A DNA stretch of 64,000 bases. Source: VFZN01 sp963709325. GTDB lineage: Bacteria > Acidobacteriota > Vicinamibacteria > Vicinamibacterales > UBA2999. The translations under genes were made by a program, and so were the position numbers. Position 1 is the first letter of the stretch. Each line of letters begins with the position of its first letter. This document shows positions 51,985-59,985 of the stretch, piece by piece. The notes beneath the pieces are model-generated. The model was not told where the DNA came from and searched no databases. It worked only from the letters and a program-made list of their open reading frames with translations. The DNA lies in contig CAVPVV010000003.1 of the NCBI GenBank assembly GCA_963709325.1, positions 3,906,001 through 3,970,000 on the forward strand, written 5' to 3'.

Positions 51985-53223
51985 CTACTTGGCGGCAGCC
52001 GGCGCGGCCACCATCACCCGGCTCGGCGCCGTCGAGACGCGCAGCTTCACCGCCATTCCCGCCGCGATCAGCGCCATCAAGGCGCTGCCGTAGAAGCCCA
52101 TCGTCCACGATCCCGACTGTTCGTAGAGCAACGCGCCGACCCATCCGCCGAAGATCGAGGCGACGCCCTTCGCGGTGTAGAGCACCGCGTAGTTCGACGT
52201 CGCATGCAGGCTGCCGAAGTAGTCACCCGAGGTGGCCGGGAACAGCGAGTAGACCTGTCCCCAGGTGAAGTAGACGAGCACCAGCGTGAACGCGAACCAT
52301 CCGCCGGAGCGCGGACCGAGCAGGACCACGAGGTAGAGGCAGATGGCCTGGAGCACGAACGTGATGATCATCGTGTTTTCGCGACCGAGGCGATCCGAGG
52401 CCCAACCCCAGAAGACGCGGGCCGCGCCGTTGGCAAGCGGGCTCAAGGTCGCAGCAAGGGTCAGCGCCGCCGCCGGCAACCCCCACGACCTTGCCATCGA
52501 GCCCGCGTTTGCGGTGACGAGCAGGCCGCCGATGGCCATCAGCACGAACATCACGTACATGAAATAGAACTGCGGCATTCGTAGCATCTCGAGCGTCGTG
52601 AAGCTCCGCTTGCCCACTGCGCTGGCGGGGCTGGCCGTGGCCGGCCCGGCATGGGCATCCTTCGGCGGGTGCCTGAGGAACTGCGCCACGATGAGAATCA
52701 TCGATCCCTGGAACAGGCCCGTCGCCGCAAACGCACCGGTGTACCCCTTCGTCGCAATCAGCCACTGGATCACGGGAATGAAGAGCGCTGTGCCACCGCC
52801 GAAGCCGGCGGCCATGATTCCCGAAGCCAGGCCGCGGCGCTCCTTGAACCATTTCAAGGCCGATCCGATTGACCCGCTGTAGACGAAAGCGGCCCCCATT
52901 CCCGCCAGGCAGTACAGCCCGTACAGCATCGGCAGGGAGGTGGCATACCCCATGCCGGCCCAGCCAAGGCCGCACAGGATTCCGGCGGCGCTGATGAACC
53001 CGCGCGGCCCGAGGCGATCGATCAGCCAGCCGTCCAGCGGCTGGATCCATGTCTGGAACAAGATGAAGAGCGTGAATGCGAATTGAATGTCGGAGAGCTT
53101 CCAGCCAGTGCTTGCCTGCAGCGGCTGCACGAACAGCGTCCAGGCATATTGCAGGTTCGCGATCATGATCATCGCGACGAGCGACGCGACGAGTTGGAAC
53201 CAACGATTATTGATGTTCACCAC
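51985..53223 (-). CDS. MFS transporter, OFA (oxalate/formate antiporter) family
   Basis: A 412-residue, 12-helix MFS protein. OFA-type features are NLQYAWTLFVQPLQ, FTLFILFQTWIQPLDGWLID, GPRGFISAAGI and, in the second half, WGWASDRLGREN. Transport of oxalate, formate or a similar small acid is family inference. GGGGAGG lies just before two in-frame GTG codons (53223, 53220); the second has the better spacing. It pairs with the malate synthase-like gene downstream. Confidence 0.85.
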   Translation of the reverse strand: MVNINNRWFQLVASLVAMIMIANLQYAWTLFVQPLQASTGWKLSDIQFAFTLFILFQTWIQPLDGWLIDRLGPRGFISAAGILCGLGWAGMGYATSLPMLYGLYCLAGMGAAFVYSGSIGSALKWFKERRGLASGIMAAGFGGGTALFIPVIQWLIATKGYTGAFAATGLFQGSMILIVAQFLRHPPKDAHAGPATASPASAVGKRSFTTLEMLRMPQFYFMYVMFVLMAIGGLLVTANAGSMARSWGLPAAALTLAATLSPLANGAARVFWGWASDRLGRENTMIITFVLQAICLYLVVLLGPRSGGWFAFTLVLVYFTWGQVYSLFPATSGDYFGSLHATSNYAVLYTAKGVASIFGGWVGALLYEQSGSWTMGFYGSALMALIAAGMAVKLRVSTAPSRVMVAAPAAAK

Positions 53224-53242
53224 CGTCCTCCCCTGAGCGCGC

Positions 53243-53398
53243 TTATCTTCCTTGAGGCCGCGCCCGTTCGTCCAGCGGCTTCGCGCCGGCGTAGACGGCG
53301 CGGGTCGCGGTCATAGCCGGCCCCATCCGGTCGCCCAGCTCGACCACCGCGCCACCCACCGCCTCCAGCGCCATCGGCCTCATCAGCGAAAAAATCAT
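53243..53398 (-). CDS. Possible 51-residue ORF, function unknown
   Basis: A small ORF (MIFSLMRPMALEAVGG start, ending ARPQGR) in the gap between the OFA transporter and the truncated amidohydrolase, preceded by an AT-rich patch. No ribosome binding site or family match is seen. It could be chance in high-GC DNA. Confidence 0.25.
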   Translation of the reverse strand: MIFSLMRPMALEAVGGAVVELGDRMGPAMTATRAVYAGAKPLDERARPQGR

Positions 53399-53448
53399 CG
53401 GAGAAAAAAGGCTAAGTCTGTCACAAAGGCAAGGTTTCGGAGAGCGCC

Positions 53449-54858
53449 TCAGCGGATGAACACAGTCTGGCCGCCGACAATGGTCCGCGTCACTCGGGCG
53501 GTTCGGATCTCCGGAGCCGGGATCGCCCGCAGGTCCTTGTCGATGAGCACCAGGTCCGCCAGCATGCCAGCCTTGATCTGGCCCTTGTCCTTCTCGTCGA
53601 ACGAGGCGAACGCCCCGCCCATCGTGTAGGCCACCAGCGCGTCCTGGACCGAGATCTTCTGCTCGGGCACCCAGCCGTCGGGGTGCTTGTCGTCGAGCGT
53701 TCGCCGCGTGACCGCCGCGTAGATGCCTTCGATCGGCGTCGGCGGCGCGACGAACCAGTCGCTGCCGAAGGCGAGCGAGGCCTCGCCATCGAGGAGCGAC
53801 TTGAACGCATATGTTCCCTTCGCCCGCTCCGCGCCGATCACGGTGTCGGCCCACCGGCCATCGTCGATCGCGTGGTACGGCTGCATGCTGGGGATGACAT
53901 GAAGCCGGCCGAAGCGCGGCATGTCGGCGGGGGCCAGGTGCTGCGCGTGCTCGATGCGGAAGCGGCGATCGCGTTCGCCGTGCTCGTTGGTGACGCGCGC
54001 GTAGATATCCAGGAGCGTCTGGTTCGCTCGGTCGCCGATCGCGTGGACCATCACCTGCAGCCCGGCTGAATCCGCGCCGCTGGTCCAGCTGTAGAGGTCC
54101 TCCGGCGTGTTGACGAAGAAGCCGCGGTCCTTGGGGTTGTCGGTGAACGGCTCGATGAACGCCGCGGTGTGCGAGCCGAGCGAGCCATCGACGAATCCCT
54201 TGAGGCCGCCGATGCGCAGCCATGAGTCGCCGCGGCCGTTCGCACCGCCATAGGTGCCGGCCTTCACCGCGTCAGCGAGTCGCTGCCACGTGTTGAGCGG
54301 GACCGCGGCATAGATGCGCGTCGTCAACCGCCCTGCCTCGCGGGCGCGCGAGAATACGTCGAGGTCGGCCCAGGTGCCCATGTGCTGCACGCTGGTGACG
54401 CCCTGCTCGTTGACATACTTCATCGCCGCGGCCAGCGCGCGGTCCTGCATCTCGGCGGACGGAGGCGGCATCTTCTCCGCGACGAGATCCATCGCGTTGT
54501 CCTTCAGCAGTCCGGTGAGCTCGCCGCGCGCGTCGCGGACGATCTCGCCGCCGCTGACGTCCTTCACCGTTCGTTCGACGCCGGCGGCGCGGAGCGCCGC
54601 AGTGTTGGCCAGCGCCATGTGGCCGTCGAGCCGATTCACCCACACCGGGTGCTCGGCGGTGACGGCGTCGATCCAGTCGCGGCGCGGCAGATCGCCGCCC
54701 CAGAGCTGGTGATCCCAGTCGCCGCCGACGATCCATGTTCCCGCGGGAACCGTCTTCGCGAATGCCGCGATCCGCGCGGTGAACTCTTCCGGTGACTTCG
54801 CGTCGCGCAGCTGGACCGAGGCCAGCCGCTGCCCGGATGCCTGCGGCGGCACAGCCAC
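53449..54858 (-). CDS. YtcJ-like amidohydrolase, 5'-truncated
   Basis: About 465 residues of a YtcJ/amidohydrolase_3 protein: VQLRDAKSPEEFTARIAAFA, WIVGGDWDHQLWGG, GFVDGSLGSHTA, VHAIGDRANQT, RIEHAQHL and LAFGSDWFV. The usual N-terminal ~90-110 residues, including the HxH metal-binding motif, are missing. The homologous part begins abruptly near GQRLASVQLRD, at about 54838. Beyond that point the DNA belongs to an opposite-strand tail-fibre-type gene that is itself cut. The product is probably inactive, or the junction is an assembly chimera. Confidence 0.8.
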   Translation of the reverse strand: MAVPPQASGQRLASVQLRDAKSPEEFTARIAAFAKTVPAGTWIVGGDWDHQLWGGDLPRRDWIDAVTAEHPVWVNRLDGHMALANTAALRAAGVERTVKDVSGGEIVRDARGELTGLLKDNAMDLVAEKMPPPSAEMQDRALAAAMKYVNEQGVTSVQHMGTWADLDVFSRAREAGRLTTRIYAAVPLNTWQRLADAVKAGTYGGANGRGDSWLRIGGLKGFVDGSLGSHTAAFIEPFTDNPKDRGFFVNTPEDLYSWTSGADSAGLQVMVHAIGDRANQTLLDIYARVTNEHGERDRRFRIEHAQHLAPADMPRFGRLHVIPSMQPYHAIDDGRWADTVIGAERAKGTYAFKSLLDGEASLAFGSDWFVAPPTPIEGIYAAVTRRTLDDKHPDGWVPEQKISVQDALVAYTMGGAFASFDEKDKGQIKAGMLADLVLIDKDLRAIPAPEIRTARVTRTIVGGQTVFIR

Positions 54859-56093
54859 TCGGCTCGTTCCGATGGCAACTGCAGCCCTACTGCAACGTCA
54901 TCACCTTGGCCGTCGTCCAGCAGGGCGGCCAGTACCAGTTGGACGGTTTGGACGACCAGTGCGGGGCAGCAGTCCAGGCGAGCGTCGTCGGTCTGGCGTT
55001 CCAAAACCCGAACGGCAGCATCGGGTTCGGTTTGAACATCGTCACCGCGCCGGGCGGGACGCCCGTGCACGTCGACGCGACGATTTCAATCGCGACGTTG
55101 AGCGGCACGTGGCGCGACAGCTCAGGCAACTCGGGCACCTTCATCTTCACTCCGGGCGCCGGCGTCCCGGGAGCGCCACGGCCGGTTCTGCCAGGTGGCA
55201 TCGCGCCGTTGAGCATCACCAACATCCAGATTGCCAACAACACGATCGGCGCGGGGCAGATCAACACGGCTGAAGTGCAGCGGACGCTGACGGCCGGAAG
55301 CGGCATCTCGATCGCGGGGACGACGATTTCGTTCAACGGTCAGGTGGGTGCGGCGACGGAGCTCGTGCGCCGCGGGTCCACTGGGACGCAAGGGTCGGCG
55401 GCCGGCTGGCAGCCGGATCTGGGCAACGTCAATGGTATCTGGCTCGAGTCCGGAACGTCGGAGGGCGGCGGCTTTTTTGCCAATGGCAACGTCGCCGCGA
55501 TCTGGAGCCCCGGCGACGAGACCTATACCGTGCGCAATGGCGCTACCGCCGTCAATGGTGTCATGTTCGCGTTGTTCGATGAGGACCAGCTCACTCCCGG
55601 CAACACTGCGCGGCCTGAGTTCATCTTCTCCACCTTCGGCACGCGTGCAATCGATACCTGGACCGGGGCCCACCTCACCGCTGGCGGCGCCTGGACGAAT
55701 GCGTCGGACCGCAATCGGAAGCAGAACATCGTGCGCTTCGATCCGAAGGACGCGCTGGCCCGGCTGCGCCAGTTGCCGGTGTACCAGTGGAACTACATCG
55801 CCGAAGGTGACGGCGTGCTTCACGTCGGCCCGATGGCGCAGGACTTCCACGCCGCGTTCGGACTCAACGGCGGCGACGACACGCACATCACGACGGTTGA
55901 CGCCGATGGCGTCGTCATGGCCTCGGTCGTCGCGGTGGCAGACGAGACCGACGCCCTGCGCAAGGAGAACGCGAAGCTGCTGCAGCAGATCTCCGACCTC
56001 GAGGCGCGCCTGGCCAGAATCGAGAGCTTGCTGGCGAGAATCGCCCGCCGCAGTAACGCTCTACACCTTCCGCTCGGCGCCGGGGCACAATAG
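54792..56093 (+). CDS. Tail-fibre-type protein with C-terminal S74 intramolecular chaperone, 5'-truncated
   Basis: About 415 residues from ~54845. A beta-rich N-terminal part (LGSFRWQLQPYCNVITLAV, FGLNIVTAPGGTPVHVD) comes first. The C-terminal Peptidase_S74/endosialidase-chaperone domain follows (SDRNRKQNIVRFDPKDALARL, YQWNY, HVGPMAQDF), with a leucine-rich coiled coil at the end. S74 domains trimerise fibres and then cleave themselves off. No signal peptide is visible: the authentic start seems lost where the YtcJ-like gene also breaks. There are no other phage genes nearby, so it is more likely a surface protein than a prophage remnant. Confidence 0.75.
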   Translation: MTSRRAAGPRPAAARMPAAAQPLGSFRWQLQPYCNVITLAVVQQGGQYQLDGLDDQCGAAVQASVVGLAFQNPNGSIGFGLNIVTAPGGTPVHVDATISIATLSGTWRDSSGNSGTFIFTPGAGVPGAPRPVLPGGIAPLSITNIQIANNTIGAGQINTAEVQRTLTAGSGISIAGTTISFNGQVGAATELVRRGSTGTQGSAAGWQPDLGNVNGIWLESGTSEGGGFFANGNVAAIWSPGDETYTVRNGATAVNGVMFALFDEDQLTPGNTARPEFIFSTFGTRAIDTWTGAHLTAGGAWTNASDRNRKQNIVRFDPKDALARLRQLPVYQWNYIAEGDGVLHVGPMAQDFHAAFGLNGGDDTHITTVDADGVVMASVVAVADETDALRKENAKLLQQISDLEARLARIESLLARIARRSNALHLPLGAGAQ

Positions 56094-56099
56094 AGATTG

Positions 56100-58595
56100 A
56101 TGCCTCGCGCCGCCGCGGATCCAAACAAGCTGACTGGTCTGGCCAGCCGGCTGAGTGCTTTCATCACCGAGCGCCACCCCTTAGCGGTGGCGCTCGTCCT
56201 CGATGTGTTCGACGCCGTCGGCGGGGGCCGTCTCAAGCCCCGCGACCATGCCGCCCTCGACGCCCTGCGGACCTCGTTTCGCCGCGAGTTGGCCCGTCGC
56301 CTGTACGAGGCGCTGCGGGCGCCGGAAGGAACCGATCACACGACGCCGGGCACGACCGCGATCAAGCGCATGGAGCAGGCGCGCGCCGAGCTCGTCGACA
56401 GCTGCGACGGGTTCCTCAGGCGCGAGGCCATCGCCGCGTCGCTGACGAAAGAAGAGCGGCTCGAGATCCTGCGCGGCATGGCGCTCACCCGCGCGGTGGA
56501 CAGCCGCCTCAAGCAGTTCTTCATGGGCGGAGAAGTCCGTTGGGGCGACATGGCGTTCCAGGGGAAGGGCTTCCGTTCGCTCGGTCAGGAAGCGATCTAC
56601 GCCGCCGTCATCCGATTCAAGCGCGGCCCTGACTGGCGCAAGGACGATGGCAGCTGGGGAGGTGACGTGATCGCGCCGGTGATCCGCGACCTCGGAGCGG
56701 GCCTGGCGATGCGGCACGAGGCCGACTCGGTGCGCAACGTGATGGTTGCGCAGATGGGCAAGGACGGCCCGCCGATGTTCGGCAAGGACCTGCACACCGG
56801 CGACTTCGAATGGGGCGTGCTGCCGGCTACCGCGCCGCTCTCGGTCGGGTCGCTCTCGATGGCGGGGATGGCCATTGCCTTCGCGCGTGAAGGCGCACAG
56901 CGCGTGGCAGTGTCTTTCATCGGCGAAGGCGGATCGTCGCTGGGAGAGTGGCACGAGGCGATCAATCTTTGCGCGACACGCCGCCTGCCCGCGATCTTCT
57001 GCCTGCAGAACAATCAGACGGCGCTTTCGACGCCGGTCGCGGACAACTCCGCGGTCCGCGTCTTCGCCGACAAGGCGGCCGGGTACGGCATCCCGGGCAT
57101 TTCCATCGACGGCACCGACCCCGACGCGGTTGCGGCGGCCTTTACCTGGGCGGCCGAGCGGGCCCGGGCCGGACAGGGGCCGACGCTCATCGAGGTGATC
57201 GCGATGCGCATGTGCGGTCACGCGCATCACGACGACATGCTCTATCTCGGCAAGGACCTGCCGCCGTCGTGGGAGTACCCCGCGCTGCACGAGGGCGGCT
57301 ACGCGAACCGGGAGCTCTACGAGTTCTGGGCCAAGCGGGATCCGCTGCCGCGCTATGCCGCGAAGCTCGAGGCCGACGGCCTGATCAGCCAGCGCGAGCT
57401 CGATCGCATCAAGAAGTGGGCCCACGAGCTCGTCGAGCGCGAGGCACAGGCGGTGATCGCGATGCCGTGGCCGAAGCCCGAGATGGCCGGCGTCGGCGTG
57501 TTCGCGGACGAGGCGCCGCGTGTCCGGGTCGAGCTGCTCGAACCGGAGCGGCGGCTGGCGCAGCCGCTCACCGCTGATTTGCCGCCCGTCGAGCCCGGTC
57601 TGCCGTTCGACAAGAAGGGCAGCACGCTGCTGGAGGCGGTGATGCTCGGCGTCGGCGACGCGCTCCGTGCCGATCCGCGGGTGTTCGTGTACGGCGAGGA
57701 CGTCGGCGGCCAGTACGGGAACGCGTTCCTGTTGCTGCGCCCCTTGCTGAAGGAGTTTGGCGATCGCCTGATCAACTCGCCGCTCGCCGAGAGCGCGGTC
57801 CTCGGCGTGTGCGTCGGCGCGGCGCTGGCAGGGCAGCGGCCGATCGGCGAGATGCAGTTCAACGATTTCGTGGCGACCGGTTTCAATCAGCTGGTCAACA
57901 ACGCCGCCAAGATCCGCTACCGCTGGGGCGCCAGCGTGCCGATGGTGGTTCGGATGCCGTGGGGCGGGCTCCGCTACGCCGGCCCGTACCACTCGCAGAA
58001 CACCGAGCCGTGGTTCTACCGCACGCCTGGCCTGAAGATCGTCGTCCCATCCACGCCCGAAGACGCACGCGCGCTGATGGCCGCCGCCGTCGCCGACCCC
58101 GATCCGGTCCTCTACTACGAGCACATCGCGCTCTACCGGGAGCCCCGCATCAAGCAGGTGCTTGGCAAGGACGCCCCGGCGCCGCTCCCGATCGGCAAGG
58201 CCGCGCTCCGGCGGGCGGGCAAGCACCTCGCGATGATTTCCTACGGCGCCTACGTCCACGAGTGCCAGCGCGCCGCCGAGACGCTGGCGGCGGATGGAAT
58301 CGAGGCCGCGGTGCTGGACCTGCGGAGCCTTGTCCCGCTCGATCGGGAGGCGATTCTGGCCGTCGCCCGTCACTGCAACCGCGTCCTGATCGTCCACGAG
58401 GACTCGCGTAGCGGAGGGATCGGCGAGAGCGTTGCCGCGATCATCCAGGAGGAAGCGTTCGAATCGCTCGATGCGCCGGTGAGGATACTCGGCGCGCTCG
58501 ATACGCCGGTGCCCTACGCGCCGCCGCTCGAAGACCGCTTTCTGGTGAGCGAGGAGGAGATACTGCAGGCGGCGAGGAACCTGGCTCGCTACTAG
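56100..58595 (+). CDS. 2-oxoacid dehydrogenase E1, fused alpha and beta subunits
   Basis: An 831-residue fusion. An extra ~110-residue N-terminal region comes first. The alpha part (~115-460) has the ThDP motif GEGGSSLGEWHEA...LQNNQ. The beta part (~500-831) has VFVYGEDVGGQYGNAF, INSPLAESAVLG, NDFVATGFNQ and LVPLDREAI. It decarboxylates a 2-oxoacid, most likely a branched-chain one, and passes the acyl group to a lipoyl E2 that is not in this window. The ATG at 56100 is chosen; a TTG three bases earlier is an alternative. Confidence 0.92.
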   Translation: MPRAAADPNKLTGLASRLSAFITERHPLAVALVLDVFDAVGGGRLKPRDHAALDALRTSFRRELARRLYEALRAPEGTDHTTPGTTAIKRMEQARAELVDSCDGFLRREAIAASLTKEERLEILRGMALTRAVDSRLKQFFMGGEVRWGDMAFQGKGFRSLGQEAIYAAVIRFKRGPDWRKDDGSWGGDVIAPVIRDLGAGLAMRHEADSVRNVMVAQMGKDGPPMFGKDLHTGDFEWGVLPATAPLSVGSLSMAGMAIAFAREGAQRVAVSFIGEGGSSLGEWHEAINLCATRRLPAIFCLQNNQTALSTPVADNSAVRVFADKAAGYGIPGISIDGTDPDAVAAAFTWAAERARAGQGPTLIEVIAMRMCGHAHHDDMLYLGKDLPPSWEYPALHEGGYANRELYEFWAKRDPLPRYAAKLEADGLISQRELDRIKKWAHELVEREAQAVIAMPWPKPEMAGVGVFADEAPRVRVELLEPERRLAQPLTADLPPVEPGLPFDKKGSTLLEAVMLGVGDALRADPRVFVYGEDVGGQYGNAFLLLRPLLKEFGDRLINSPLAESAVLGVCVGAALAGQRPIGEMQFNDFVATGFNQLVNNAAKIRYRWGASVPMVVRMPWGGLRYAGPYHSQNTEPWFYRTPGLKIVVPSTPEDARALMAAAVADPDPVLYYEHIALYREPRIKQVLGKDAPAPLPIGKAALRRAGKHLAMISYGAYVHECQRAAETLAADGIEAAVLDLRSLVPLDREAILAVARHCNRVLIVHEDSRSGGIGESVAAIIQEEAFESLDAPVRILGALDTPVPYAPPLEDRFLVSEEEILQAARNLARY

Positions 58596-58677
58596 CGCCG
58601 AGAAAGTGAACTTCAACTGGCAACTCTAAACAGCCAAACTGTTAACTATCTCAGGCGCGCCATGTCAGAATCTGCCA

Positions 58678-59292
58678 ATGACCTACTCGCGCCGCCCGTT
58701 GCTCTTCGCGCTTCTCATCGCGCTCTCCCTCGCCGGCGCGCTCGCCCTGGCGTCCGCGAAATTCACGACTACGTGGGGAGCCCCCGAGTCTCGTGGCATG
58801 AGCTTCAAGGGCAAGAAGGTGGCGACGCTGGTCATCAGCGAGGACCTCTCGTTGCGGATGTCTGCCGAGGAGGCTCTCGCCCGCGAGTTGAGCGCCCGCG
58901 GCATTGACGGCATCGCGGCGTATCGTCAGATTCCGGCGCCCGAGCTGAAGAATCCCGACGCTGCGAAACGCTGGTTCGAGCGCGACGGCGTCGCCGGAGT
59001 GGTGGCGCTGCGGCCGGTCAGTCAGGACAAGGTGAAGCGCTACACCGCCGACGTCTGGTCCACGCCCTACTACTCGTCGTTCTGGGGCTTCTATCCCTAC
59101 AGCTGGTCCACGACCTACGTGATCGGCGGGGATGCGACGGACACCGTGATCGTCGTCGAATCGCTGATCTACGACGTCGCCACCGGCAAGCTGGTGTGGG
59201 CCGGGGTCAGCGAATCGACCAACCCCAAGAGCCTGCAGAAGCTCGTTGCGGACATCGTCAAGGAAGCGGCAAAAAAGATCGAGAAGCGGTGA
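58678..59292 (+). CDS. Secreted protein, paralogous to the right-edge gene
   Basis: A 204-residue protein with a signal peptide (LLFALLIALSLAGALALAS). The domain has EALARELSARGIDGI, GVAGVVALRP, a Tyr/Trp-rich stretch (YYSSFWGFYPYSWSTTY) and TVIVVESLIYDVATGKLVWAG. The same layout recurs in the gene at 63534-64000. The Tyr-rich segment and the LVWAG end resemble secreted DUF4136-type proteins. Function unknown. CAGAAT (58666-58671) lies 6 nt before the ATG. Confidence 0.7.
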   Translation: MTYSRRPLLFALLIALSLAGALALASAKFTTTWGAPESRGMSFKGKKVATLVISEDLSLRMSAEEALARELSARGIDGIAAYRQIPAPELKNPDAAKRWFERDGVAGVVALRPVSQDKVKRYTADVWSTPYYSSFWGFYPYSWSTTYVIGGDATDTVIVVESLIYDVATGKLVWAGVSESTNPKSLQKLVADIVKEAAKKIEKR

Positions 59293-59307
59293 GTCTCGCG
59301 CGTCAGC

Positions 59308-59898
59308 TCACTTCTTCTTGGCTTTCTTCGGCGGGAATTCCTTCACCAGATCGAAAACCGCACTTCGCACGTTCTTGTCGCGCTCGGCGTCGGCCCGTTC
59401 CCGATTGAGCTCGGCTCGGGCGATGGCTCGCCAGATCGGCTTCTTCCCATCGGGCGTCATCACGTCGAGGACCAGCGTGCCCTGCTCGTAGATCTTGAGC
59501 GACTGGGTGCGTCCTTCGAACGGCGGGATGCCCCATTCCATCGTGCCGGGGATGAACTGGCCCATCACCTGCGAGGAGGTATTCATGCTGATGAGGCCGA
59601 AGTAGGCGACGAGGAAGTCGGGCTGCTGGCCGGCGGCGGCCTTGGGGAATCCCTTCTTCGCCATGGCCTCTTCGACGGCCGCGACGATCACCGGCTCGAA
59701 CCGCTTCCGGGGCACCTCCGGGTCATCGTCTTTGGTCAGCGCCATCTTCATCTGCCCGGGGCCGTCCGGCGGCCATGCCCAGGTCTTGAGCGTGGTGAAA
59801 TCGGCGTTCGGGTCGAAATCGCTCTGGACCTTGATGCGCGCGGACAGCGTCGCCGCGACGAGCGCGGCGAGGCAGAGGACGGAAAGGGTCTGTTTCAT
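59308..59898 (-). CDS. DUF4136-like secreted protein
   Basis: A 196-residue protein with a signal peptide (VLCLAALVAATLSARI). The DUF4136-type pattern is SDFDPNADFTTLKTWAW near the N-terminus, EAMAKKGFPKAAAGQQPDFLV, and the end KPIWRAIARAELNRE. The function of the family is unknown. The ATG at 59898 was chosen because the signal starts there. It is convergent with the preceding gene, 15 bp apart. Confidence 0.8.
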   Translation of the reverse strand: MKQTLSVLCLAALVAATLSARIKVQSDFDPNADFTTLKTWAWPPDGPGQMKMALTKDDDPEVPRKRFEPVIVAAVEEAMAKKGFPKAAAGQQPDFLVAYFGLISMNTSSQVMGQFIPGTMEWGIPPFEGRTQSLKIYEQGTLVLDVMTPDGKKPIWRAIARAELNRERADAERDKNVRSAVFDLVKEFPPKKAKKK

Positions 59899-59970
59899 CG
59901 TGTCTCCCGGATCGGCGCCGGACGTCTGTCGAGTATACGCTGGCGTCCGCACCGCACGTTCGCGAGCGCG

Positions 59971-59976
59971 TACAAT
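59971..59976 (+). promoter_or_regulatory. -10 hexamer TACAAT, 9 nt before the kinase start
   Basis: TACAAT (5 of 6) ends 9 nt before the ATG at 59986 with no Shine-Dalgarno sequence between. A very short leader is likely. Confidence 0.45.
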
Positions 59977-59985
59977 CACGAAGCC

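Noticed and set aside
54792..56093. Prophage remnant because of the S74 tail-fibre domain
   Set aside because: No capsid, portal, terminase, integrase or attachment repeats nearby; such proteins also occur in chromosomes.
56181..58616. An 811-codon open frame antisense to the E1 gene
   Set aside because: It is a shadow: the plus frame carries full ThDP motifs, and long antisense frames are common in DNA this GC-rich.
58596..58677. tRNA-like sequence between E1 and the secreted protein gene
   Set aside because: No cloverleaf pairing or T-loop GTTCGA motif could be drawn.
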